A model generated the notes under the pieces. The model saw only the letters and a list, made by a program, of their open reading frames with translations, made no database searches and was not told the origin of the DNA. From positions 14,387,047 through 14,451,046 of the forward strand of contig NC_047066.1 of assembly GCF_902459465.1 (NCBI RefSeq): a DNA stretch of 64,000 nucleotides, written 5' to 3'. Each line of letters starts with the position of its first letter. Position 1 is the stretch's first letter. Below, piece after piece: positions 23,381 through 33,013 of the stretch. The DNA comes from Asterias rubens. Taxonomy: Eukaryota > Echinodermata > Asteroidea > Forcipulatida > Asteriidae. A program made the translations under genes and the position numbers.

Positions 23381-24219
23381 GCATTAGATTGTTGGCCAGG
23401 CATACCTGCATGCATGCATGGAAAGTAGAGTTTAACTATACATGAAGTTACATAATACTCACAGAACCCCTTTCACACTAAAATGAAAATCCCACAATAT
23501 ATTCCCTACACTGTAAATACATGTAGCAGATTTATTTGACTTCAAGGGAACATGTACCCTACATGTACTTCTTAAACTACAGTTTTCACATGGTATAAAT
23601 ATATTTTAAAGGTTTTATTGACGCAAGGCGGTGTAATGTATGTAAGAGCCTAATTGTGACACCCTGTTCCCAGAATGGTCAGTCCAATTCTCACCCCCCC
23701 CCCCCCCCCCCCCCGCACACACAATGAATTAATTAGGGAATAACAGTGCGAGGACCCGGTCTTCACTGCTTGGTAATGAACGACCTGGTGGCTGGGCCGC
23801 TGTTAACGGACCATTGATAAATACTTCTTTAAAGAAATAAACGGCTACAATTTTCAAAATTTTGTGACTCTTCTCGTGTAGAAACTTCCAGACATGTTGA
23901 GGGGGCATATTTTAGCTTTTGATGGCTCCCGCCTCTTTCATGTGCTAATCACATTACTGAGAATTTGAGACAGGTGACTTTGTATAAGAATGGTTTGTTA
24001 AACGCCCTCAGTGGGGTCAAAGGAGGCAGACGATTGGACGATAGCTGTTCTTTGCGCGTTAAAAACATGCGCAGCAGTGTAGCGTCCCTGTCGTAGCAAG
24101 TTGCGTAAATGCAAGGGGTAATACATTTCAGATACGTACGCACATGTGCCAATAAAATAAGATGAATAACCTAACCCTGTGATTTGCCAAAAGCACAGAC
24201 ACTAGTTGTACACAATGTA

Positions 24220-24225
24220 TGCTGG
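24220..24225. other. Empty target site of the 901-bp transposon
   Basis: GTATGCTGGTGTAGTGG is continuous here. In G1 and G2 the same sequence is split by the 901-bp element and TGCTGG is duplicated. Confidence 0.85.
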
Positions 24226-24435
24226 TGTAGTGGCCATTTATTCAAAATTTCCAGAGCCATTCATTTATCAATGCGTAAATTATGCACTAAATGTGTAAGA
24301 ATACTGTATCTTGTGCAACAGTCACCTGAAGTCATTTTGATAGTGATAAATACAACATCAGATAATATGAGTAGATTTAATACTAACAATGAACTGACCC
24401 TTTTGTATTAACAGGGAAAGATCGTAAAATCAAAG

Positions 24436-26394
24436 ATGGCTGCCAGTATCACAGTCACTTCAGTGCTTGATAAGATCAGTAAGGATCATCTAGAATGTCC
24501 AATATGCACCAATCGCTTCATCAATCCAACAATGCTAGACTGTCTACACGGCTTCTGCTTCACATGCCTCAAGGAGCTTCACCAACAAGATCCTAACAAC
24601 TCCATCCTACTGTGTCCTCTGTGCAGAAAGAAAACAACACTAGAAGACAACAAGGTTGAAAGTCTACCTAAGGACTTTAAACTCAATGCCCTGGTGGATG
24701 AGTTTACTGTTCAGGAGCAACTCATGGAGGGTCATGGGTCAGAGGTCAAATGTCAAGCCTGTGAAAGAGATCATATGGCTGTTTCCAGATGTATTGACTG
24801 TGACAATTTTATTTGTCAAGAATGTCAACAGGCACATCAGCATTTTGCTATTTTGAAATCACATCAAATCTATGCACTTGCTCAACTGCAATCAGGTGTA
24901 GTAACCTATCGCAGTAAGATCAGGGAGTACATTCCAAAGTGTGGCAAGCACAGTGATCAGACTCTGAACATCTACTGCAACACATGCCAGAAGTTAGAAT
25001 GCACAACATGTACTGTTCTTGATCATGGAAATCCAAAGCATGACCTTATTGGCATACCTGAGGCTTTAGACCAATGCAAACAGGAAGTCGCAGAGCTGGT
25101 TGCAAAAGCTGAGAAGTGCAAGGTGGATATTCAAACTGCCATGGAACAAGCCAGTGAGTCTCGCAAGAAACTGGAATCTTCATATGCTGAAACCAATATG
25201 AAAATCTCCCAGAAGGCTGCCAAGGAGAGAGCAAAGATCACAGAAGAGGAAAAGCAGCTGAAGCAAGAGGCAGAGAGTGTTTACAAAGACAGAGTCCAGA
25301 CATTTGAAACTGCAGAGGCAACCAATACAAAAGAAGTGACCCAGGTAGAGCACAAGCTGGGTGAAGTGAATCAGTTCATGACCCAAGCAAGCTCTCATGA
25401 GATTATGGATTTCAAGCTGAAACTTACAAACAATCTCGATGAACTAACTAAGAAACAAGGTGAGATTGTGTCTGACAGGTTTTCCTTTCTTGAGTTTGAA
25501 GAAGGTGAAAGGTCAGTGGGAAGACTGGTGCTGGAAGATGAGCAACAAGCTAAAGCAGAGGCTCAGGCCAAGGAACATGAAACAATCCATACAAAACAGG
25601 AGTGGAAACTGAAGGAAAGTGTTAGTAAAATTGGGAACACAATATTTAAGTGGGCGAAATCGGTTGCAGCTTTCTCCGACAATGAAATAGTAGTACTAGA
25701 TACAACACACAATGCATTGTTTTCATTAAAACCTCAATTAGCAGCAGACAAATCACAATCTACTCACTGCCTACAAAGATTAAAAGTCACAGGACTTACT
25801 AAACCAACAGCACTCACTGTGGACAATAATGATCACCTGTATGTGGTTGACAATAGAGAAGTCAAGGTTTTTAACAGGAAATATATGCTCCATCATCAGT
25901 TCCAGCTAAGTGGGAGAAAGCTCTCCCCATCATGCCTTGCAGTGGATGAAAACAATCTCATAGCAGTGGGTTATTCACAAGGGCTAATCTCACTCTACAA
26001 CCCTGATGGATCACTCATCAGAACATTCTCTACTCCAGTAAAGGTAGACTATTTGACTTTATACAATGAGAGGATTATCTTCAACAGTAGTACAGATGAT
26101 CCAGATTTACACTTAGTTGATTATCAGGGTGGAAAGGTGTTCTCAGTAGATATTGATCAGTCTGAAGGATCCTTTGGTTTGTGCTGTGGTAAAGATGGAA
26201 GTATCTTTGTTGCTCAATATAATGGGACAACACAAAACAATAGAATATGTCAGTACAGTCCTGATGGCAAGTACATTGGATGTGTCATTGAGGATTGTGG
26301 TAATGCCTATGACATCACATTCACACCATCTGGCAACCTTGTAGTAGCAGCATACACATCAGTAAAAATCTACCAAGTTGTTTCCCCAGTATAG
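24436..26394 (+). CDS. TRIM-NHL protein G4, a mosaic copy
   Basis: 652 residues, all RING and B-box ligands intact. S39 between RING ligands H38 and C41 is G. The protein reads as a patchwork. The N-terminus through the coiled coil is like G1/G3. About 25600-25846 (ESVSKIGNTIFKWAKS to NNDHLYV) looks identical to G6. The middle blades (KVDYLTLYNERI, STDDPDLHLVDYQGGK) follow G3. The last 170 bp and the VVSPV end match G1 exactly. Single differences such as D577G-like (CCGKDGS instead of CCDKDGS) are private. The acceptor AACAG at 24415 is present, but the usual leader donor and TATA block upstream are deleted, so its expression may differ from that of its neighbours. The ORF is open throughout, so it is not a pseudogene by sequence. 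Confidence 0.93.
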   Translation: MAASITVTSVLDKISKDHLECPICTNRFINPTMLDCLHGFCFTCLKELHQQDPNNSILLCPLCRKKTTLEDNKVESLPKDFKLNALVDEFTVQEQLMEGHGSEVKCQACERDHMAVSRCIDCDNFICQECQQAHQHFAILKSHQIYALAQLQSGVVTYRSKIREYIPKCGKHSDQTLNIYCNTCQKLECTTCTVLDHGNPKHDLIGIPEALDQCKQEVAELVAKAEKCKVDIQTAMEQASESRKKLESSYAETNMKISQKAAKERAKITEEEKQLKQEAESVYKDRVQTFETAEATNTKEVTQVEHKLGEVNQFMTQASSHEIMDFKLKLTNNLDELTKKQGEIVSDRFSFLEFEEGERSVGRLVLEDEQQAKAEAQAKEHETIHTKQEWKLKESVSKIGNTIFKWAKSVAAFSDNEIVVLDTTHNALFSLKPQLAADKSQSTHCLQRLKVTGLTKPTALTVDNNDHLYVVDNREVKVFNRKYMLHHQFQLSGRKLSPSCLAVDENNLIAVGYSQGLISLYNPDGSLIRTFSTPVKVDYLTLYNERIIFNSSTDDPDLHLVDYQGGKVFSVDIDQSEGSFGLCCGKDGSIFVAQYNGTTQNNRICQYSPDGKYIGCVIEDCGNAYDITFTPSGNLVVAAYTSVKIYQVVSPV

Positions 26395-26445
26395 TAAGAC
26401 TTCACCTTGTAACATGCTAAAGTGAACGAACCAAAACAACTAAAA

Positions 26446-27411
26446 GCCCTTTTCACACGACAAAGTCAAACTAGGGTCCTTGGTCCCCGGTGCCAGTTGT
26501 CTTGACCAAGGACGTTAGTCAAACTCAAACAGGACCTTTCACACGGCGCAGAAACCAACGTCCCGTGTCTCGGAACATTCGTCTTTTGTGGTGCTAAAGG
26601 TCAACATTGTTCATCGCCATTTCACTGATATCCGCATCGCCAACGTATGTACCAATCATTTTTCTGCACTGTCGTGAATCGGCGGCCCCTAACAAAGATT
26701 TTTGTTTTGGACGAAGAATGAACGTGTAGTTGAGTTGCTCGAACCATTCACTCATGCTCCGACCACCAATTCCAAACAGAAAATGTAACAATCGATTATA
26801 AACTGGGGAGTGCAGATTCTTACCGATGAATGTTGTCATAAATCTGGCACGCATTTTGTTGCACACTGAAGTTTTTTTATATAAATATGTCGTTCTATGC
26901 TCGATCATGAAACTTATCGAACGAATGCTACGTAGGCCTACTCCTAGAACTATGCTGGAATTTCAGGGAAAATCAAATTGATTTTCGAGAGTGAACTTTT
27001 TGAAACATGTCTCAACGATCTCATGCTAAACATTGAAAACTTGCTCTCTTGAAGGAGTCATGCACACGTTCTCATAAACATGCTCAAAGGTTTAACGTTA
27101 TCGTACAACAGGGTCGAACATCTTGATTTTCTTGCACTATGTGTTTCTTCTTGCGCGCATGCGTAGTAGCTCCAGCCACACCAGGGTCCTTCGTTACGCA
27201 AGCAATGTTCATTCACACAGCACACACGGGCGATCGTGGTATAATTTTCACAACGTTGTGTTTTCAAGACGGAGGTCTGGACCTTGGTCTTAAAAAGACC
27301 ACGGACCCGTGCCTATTTAAGCAGAGGTACCTTTCACACGATGTGGATTAAACAACGTTGTGTTCTTAAGACCAAGGACCCCCTGCTTATTTTCCTCGTG
27401 TGAAAAGGCCT
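26446..27411. mobile_element. About 966-bp DNA transposon candidate, ends GCCCTTTTCACACG / CGTGTGAAAAGGCC
   Basis: The interrupted sequence is continuous in the other units (CAACTAAAACAATAATATC). Here TAAAA is found on both sides. Further inside, the ends share TCCTTGGTCC and GGACCAAGG-type motifs as inverted repeats. A 104-codon minus-strand ORF at 26594-26908 (SMSEWFEQLNYTFILRPKQ) has no family I can name and may be a transposase or accessory relic. The superfamily is open: the 5-bp duplication is not diagnostic. Confidence 0.65.
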
Positions 27412-27720
27412 TAAAACAATAATATCATAGCAAGCACATTACCCTAGTTCATGTACATTGTACCTTTGGTTTTGCTGGAAGTAACGGTTTGAATACCTTG
27501 TGTTTGATTTATTAAAGAATCTGGACAATTAATTTCCTAATCCTGAATACAACCTTGAAGAGCATCCACAATCTCAGATGTCTGAAGCCAAAGGCAAAGA
27601 AGGCAATATGGCTCTATGTACATAAACGTTGTTTCAGAACAAAAATGGTGTAAATCTCCTAAATTACTGTTTACGTGAAATGCTTGCGAAGATATTTTTT
27701 AAACATCAACGGAGGTTGAA

Positions 27721-28078
27721 GGAACACGTTGCCTTGGATTGGACGAGTTGGTCTATAAAAAGCATTTGTAACTGTTTGTTATAAAATGCATTTGGTTGGA
27801 AAGATGTTTTACAGGTAGAATACATACAAATTTGCCTCGAAATTGCGTGGTTTTCCTTTTACTTTGCGAACTAACACGGTCGGCCATTTATGGGAGTCAA
27901 TATTTGACTCCCATTGGCCGACCGTGTTAGTCATCGAGGTAAAAGGAAAACTGGCAATTTCGTGGCATGTTTGTGTGGATCATTGTATTCTACTTTTACA
28001 ACATCTTATGCTTTTTATAACAAACGGTTACAAACGCTTTTCAAAGACCAACTCGACCGCTCAAAGGCAGCGTGTTCC
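27721..28078. repeat. Foldback element downstream of G4
   Basis: Ends GGAACACGTTGCCTT and AGGCAGCGTGTTCC; centre GGGAGTCAATATTTGACTCCC. A few bases (AATGATCC) are missing from the left arm compared with the G1 copy. Confidence 0.85.
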
Positions 28079-30407
28079 TATAAGATATTATGTTGTTCCA
28101 CTGTGACTTTTATGCCAGATACAAATTTGTTGAGGAATCACGATTAGATACAAGACGAACTGTACAAACATACTCAATAACCAAAAATAACCTTGTTGCA
28201 CCATGGTCGCATGGACACAACAATTTCATCAGTGAAGCAGATTATGATGTACTTTTATATTACACCTCTTGCTTGTTCTGTTTTCTGGTTGGCTGAAACA
28301 CGGTCACATGCATGAGATTTACGCCACCAGGAACTAGACCTGCATTGAGACACTGTGTGTGTACGCTTTGCAGGAAATAGTTCCATGTGTGGGCAATACA
28401 CTTATAATTTTTGACTGGTTACAGCGCCCTCTCTTGGCATGAATGATAGACTAGCAACTAAAAAGTTTCTTTCTTATTTCACATTTTTGACCCAAGGTGT
28501 TATAAAACAAATTATGGACTGGCACATTATGGACTGGCACATTATGGACTGGCCTTATTCAGTAAATAGTGTACGTCTATTCCTGTGAGTGACCAGAGGA
28601 GGGACCTATTTCCCTCAGCCTTCAGCCTTAGGAAATAGGTCCCTCTCCTGGTCACTCAAAGTCCCTTGGAGGAATAGACATGCAATATTTACCTCATTGC
28701 CAGTCAACAAGTGTTCAATAACATGTGAATGGCTTATAATGTACAATATAGTTCAACATGCACTAAAAGGCATGGTTGGTCAATAAGGTCACTTTCATAT
28801 TAATAGTTATTTTTTATTTTTAATGCCTGTAAATGGGAATCAGAATGTACTAAAACTACTGTTTACATAAACTGATGATTATTGTAAATTTTCTTTTACT
28901 ACTATTATTATATTAAAACATTCTATTTTGCTTGTACAATAAATTGTGACTAAAACACAATTCATCTCTATAATCTGCTCTAACAGACCTGTTCACTTCG
29001 TTTTTGAAAAGGGCAAGGGCACCAAGGCATTTCTCCTTGGTAAGGGCACCATCAGCCAGGAGAAATTTTAGGTCATGCACAGTGTGGGATGTACTTTGTG
29101 TATGAAAAGCCCGGCTTGTATATTGTACTTCCTGCGAATGTGAAGCGAATTTTGACGTCGCAAGCTGTTTTCATGTTTTCATATTATTATGTTTCGCGTT
29201 GAGCAGGCGTTGTGGAGGCAACTGACACAAAATTACTCGTTGTGAATTTGTGACGTCAAAATTTGTATCGCATTCACAGGAATGTACATGTATGAACCGG
29301 GCTTTATACACAGAATACTGTGAAACGGTTAGGGATAGTGCAAGCTGCGCACAGGTGTGCAGAAATTGTGCAGGTGAAAATGTCAAGCATCACGGTGATG
29401 TGTGATGAGCGTGTCCATCCGCGACCCAATTAACACACCAGAGGGTGGGCAAGGGGGAGGGGGGGCACTTTGAGGCAATCTGACACGTCTTACGACCTTG
29501 TCGCACAAGGCAACTTTTACAGGCATCTATAGATGGAGACCAAGGACAAAACAGACACAAGAAAGTAAAAGGTCTTTACAGGGGAATTCTAAAGACTGGG
29601 CCCGTGCTCTACACAAGGACATTTTTGTGTAAAATGTATGGGAAACTTGTGCAGGGACAAAGGAAAGAAAAAAAGCACGCTCTTGAAAACATACATTTCA
29701 AGACGATTAAGCTTTCAGAGTTTTGGTGGGAATAGAATATGCTGAGTTCCCTTGATGGGAAAATTATCTATAGCATACTAAACAACAAATAAACAAGTAA
29801 ACAAGCCTAAAAACAACAAACCCTTTTTATTTTACTATCACTACATCAGCAATATTCTAGACCACAAAACTGTCTAATTACTTACAGACAAAAAGTGTTG
29901 GACATAAAGTGAACAATAAGTGCATAAATTCCTTGATTTTATATTCTTGATGGCACCATGCAGCATGAGATCATTTGTATGTCACAATAAATGTTTATGG
30001 ATCGTCAAAAAAAAAATATCTGACAACAGAAAGATTTTGTTTGGTTTAGAGTAATGTAACAACGCACAATGAGTTGTCAGTGGTCACTGATCCATTAAAA
30101 CACTAATGGAAACCCAACACAAACACACATTGTACTTTGTACACTCTCTTGTAAAACAGTTGTCATGGTTATGGTTTACTATAAATACAGGCCTGGAATG
30201 TCATCTTTGAGAGGGCAAGGCCCTTTTCATTTTGTAAAAGTCACTTCCATTCCATTCCACAGGAACCTTTTATTTGAAAGGGGCACCAAGGCTAAGACTA
30301 GAGAGCAGTAGATGCTATGGCCTCCACAGCCCTTCCAGGTCTGTGTACACGATAGGCGTAATTGTATTGTACATGTATACTACACTTGACGGTGACATCA
30401 TTGGATC

Positions 30408-30415
30408 TATAAATA
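30408..30415 (+). promoter_or_regulatory. Candidate TATA box of G5
   Basis: TATAAATA in GGATCTATAAATAGAAA, 206 bp before the donor at 30614. Confidence 0.4.
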
Positions 30416-30613
30416 GAAAGGGGAATTTTCTTTCAGGGAGTGATGAGCAATAATGCCAACTACAGTGTACATGGTACTATGGACTAGTGCATCACACAGA
30501 CCCAGCACTAACAGTATACAGTAAGCCAAGACAGAAGTCACAGCTTTTGGGTGAAAACTGATGAAGAAAGACCTCCAACAACACCAAGAAATTGTTTGAA
30601 ACCATACACAATC

Positions 30614-30983
30614 GTAAGTACTTGTTAGTCCATGAACTGTAGGGACAATTATTTAGACTGAGGTCAAATAGTTTGCATGTGATTGTTGGCAAAGGTTCTT
30701 TTTCTTGTTTTAACCCAGGGATGCTAAAGCACTCAATATTCAAACTATAATAACTGCCTGGCAAGCCGTTTCACAATTAAATGTGTAACTATTGAGAAGA
30801 TCATAGAGTAAGGACAGAGGTGAGAAGATGAACAATGCAAAATTACGTACAAAATGTGTAAGAACATGGTTCCAGCAACTTGTCTTTTGCACAAGTACAA
30901 TCACCTGAAATCATAACACATTAAAAGATACAATATGAGTAGATTACTAACAGTATAGTTAATTGATATTTTTGCACCAACAG
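30614..30983 (+). other. Putative 5'UTR intron of G5 (short form)
   Basis: ACAATC|GTAAGTAC to CACCAACAG| gives only 370 bp, compared with 2001 bp in G1 and 1358 bp in G6. It matches the two ends of the G6 intron with the middle missing. Confidence 0.45.
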
Positions 30984-31003
30984 GGAAAGATCGTAACAAG
31001 CTC

Positions 31004-33013
31004 ATGTCAAAAATGGCTGCCAGTATCACAGTCACTTCAGTGCTTGATAAGATCAGTAAGGATCATCTAGAATGTCCAATATGCACCAATCGCTTCATCA
31101 ATCCAACAATGCTAAACTGTCTACACAGCTTCTGCTTCACATGCCTCAAGGAGCTTCACCAACAAGATCCTAACAACTCCATCCTACTGTGTCCTCTGTG
31201 CAGAAAGAAAACAACACTAGAAGACAACAAGGTTGATAGTCTACCTAAGGACTTTAAACTCAATGCCCTGGTGGATGAGTTTACTGTTCAGGAGCAACTC
31301 ATGGAGGGTCATGGGTCAGAGGTCAAATGTCAAGCCTGTGAACATGGTGAACGAGATCATACCGCTGTTTCTAGATGTATTGACTGTGAACATTTTCTTT
31401 GTCAAGATTGTCAACAAGCACATCAGCAATTGGCTATTTTGAAATCACATAAAATCTACACATTTGCTCAACTGCAATCAGGTGTAGTAACCTACCGCAG
31501 TAAAATCAGGGAGTACATTCCAAAGTGTGGCAAGCACAGTGATCAGACTCTGAACATCTACTGCAACACATGCCAGAAGTTAGAATGCACAACATGTAGG
31601 CCTACTGTTCTTGATCATGGAAATCCAAAACATGACCTTATTGGCATACCTGAGGCTTTAGACAAATGCAAACAGGAAGTCGCAGAGCTGGTTGCAAAAG
31701 CTGAGAAGTGCAAGGTGGATATTCAAACTGCCATGGAACAAGCCAGTGAGTCTCGCAAGAAACTGGAATCTTCATATGCTGAAACCAATAAGAAAATCTC
31801 CAAGAAGGCTGCCAAGGAGAGAGCAAAGATCACCAAAGAGGAAAAGCAGCTGATGCAAGAGGCAGAGAGTGTTTACAAAGACAGAGTCCAGACATTTGAA
31901 ACTGCAGAGGCAACCAACACAAAAGAAGTGACCCAGGTAGAGCACAAGCTGGATGAAGTTAATCAGTTCATGACCCAAGCAAGCTCTCATGAGATTCTGG
32001 ATTTCAAGCTGAAACTTATAAACAATCTTGATGAACTTACTAAGAAACAAGGTGAGATTGTGTCTGACAGGCTTTCCTTTCTTGAGTTTGAAGAAGGTGA
32101 AAGGTCAGTGGGAAGACTGGTGCTGGAAGATGATCAACAAGCTAAAGCAGAGGCTCAGGCCAAGGAACATGAAACAATCCATACAAAACAAGAGTGGAAT
32201 CTGAAGGAAAGTTACAGTCAATTTGGCTTCACAAAGTTGAAAAATGCAAGGTCTGTTACAGCTTTCTCAGATAATGAATTAGTAGTATTAGATACAACAC
32301 ACAAAGCACTGTTTGCATTAAAACCCCAAGTAGCAGCAAACAAATCACAATCTACTCACTGCTCACAAAGATTAAATGTCAAAGGTCTTACTAAACCAAC
32401 AGCACTCACTGTGGACAATAATGATCACCTGTATGTGATTGATGATCTAGAAGTCAAGGTTTTTAACAGGAAATATATGCCCCTCTATCAGTTCCAAGTA
32501 AGTGTAAGAAACTTCTCCCCATCATGCCTTGCAGTGGATGAAAACAATCTCATAGCAGTGGGTTATTCACAATGGCGGCAGATCTCACTCTACAACCCTT
32601 ATGGATCACGAATCAGAACATTCTGTACTCCAGCAAATGTAGACTATTTGACTTCATACAAGGAGAGGATTATCTACAGCAGTCGAATTGATAAACAGTT
32701 ACACTCAGTTGATTATAAGGGTGGAAAGGTGTTCTCAGTAGATACTGATCAGTCTGAAATATCCTTTGGTGTGTGCTGTGATAAAGATGGTAGTATCTTT
32801 GTTGCTCAATTCCATAGAGGAGCCAGGAGAATATGTCAGTACAGTCCTGATGGCAAGTACATTGGATGTGTCATTGAGGCTTGTGGTTATGCCTATGACA
32901 TCACATTCACACCATCTGGCAATATTGTAGTAGCAGCAGACCAATCAGTAAACATCTTCAAAGTTGTTTCCCGGTACAACAGTAAGACCTCACCTTGTAA
33001 CATGCTAAAGTGA
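31004..33013 (+). CDS. TRIM-NHL protein G5, the most divergent copy
   Basis: 669 residues from the first ATG (MSKMAAS). The ATG at 31013 corresponds to the start of G1-G4 and has the better context, so either could be used. RING ligands are intact, with D to N at residue 38, just before the third Cys. B-box 1 has three extra residues (CEHGERDH) and its second half is changed (EHFLCQDCQQAHQQL). B-box 2 has two extra residues (CRPTV, from an inserted AGGCCT) between C198 and the following His pair. The propeller has private changes: ESYSQFGFTKLKNARS, SQWRQISLYNPYGSRIRTFCT and AQFHRGARRICQ. The long tail RYNSKTSPCNMLK is present. It is thus the array member with the most altered linker, B-boxes and propeller, but still fully open. 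Confidence 0.93.
   Translation: MSKMAASITVTSVLDKISKDHLECPICTNRFINPTMLNCLHSFCFTCLKELHQQDPNNSILLCPLCRKKTTLEDNKVDSLPKDFKLNALVDEFTVQEQLMEGHGSEVKCQACEHGERDHTAVSRCIDCEHFLCQDCQQAHQQLAILKSHKIYTFAQLQSGVVTYRSKIREYIPKCGKHSDQTLNIYCNTCQKLECTTCRPTVLDHGNPKHDLIGIPEALDKCKQEVAELVAKAEKCKVDIQTAMEQASESRKKLESSYAETNKKISKKAAKERAKITKEEKQLMQEAESVYKDRVQTFETAEATNTKEVTQVEHKLDEVNQFMTQASSHEILDFKLKLINNLDELTKKQGEIVSDRLSFLEFEEGERSVGRLVLEDDQQAKAEAQAKEHETIHTKQEWNLKESYSQFGFTKLKNARSVTAFSDNELVVLDTTHKALFALKPQVAANKSQSTHCSQRLNVKGLTKPTALTVDNNDHLYVIDDLEVKVFNRKYMPLYQFQVSVRNFSPSCLAVDENNLIAVGYSQWRQISLYNPYGSRIRTFCTPANVDYLTSYKERIIYSSRIDKQLHSVDYKGGKVFSVDTDQSEISFGVCCDKDGSIFVAQFHRGARRICQYSPDGKYIGCVIEACGYAYDITFTPSGNIVVAADQSVNIFKVVSRYNSKTSPCNMLK

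Larger units (their letters stand above)
19979..24435. repeat. Type A spacer between G3 and G4
   Basis: It matches 22-3403 up to 23375, then jumps directly to sequence equivalent to about 3698, and continues like the G1 leader intron. It contains a foldback (20283-20629), a long poly-C run (about 23695-23714) and the empty insertion site at 24220-24225. No independent gene is seen. Confidence 0.7.
26395..30407. repeat. Type B spacer between G4 and G5
   Basis: It matches the spacers after G1/G2 and after G5, apart from the 26446-27411 insertion. It has a foldback (27721-28078), a triplicated CACATTATGGACTGG near 28515-28555, and a GGGCAAGGGCACCAAGGCA fragment near 29010-29028. No gene found. 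Confidence 0.7.
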
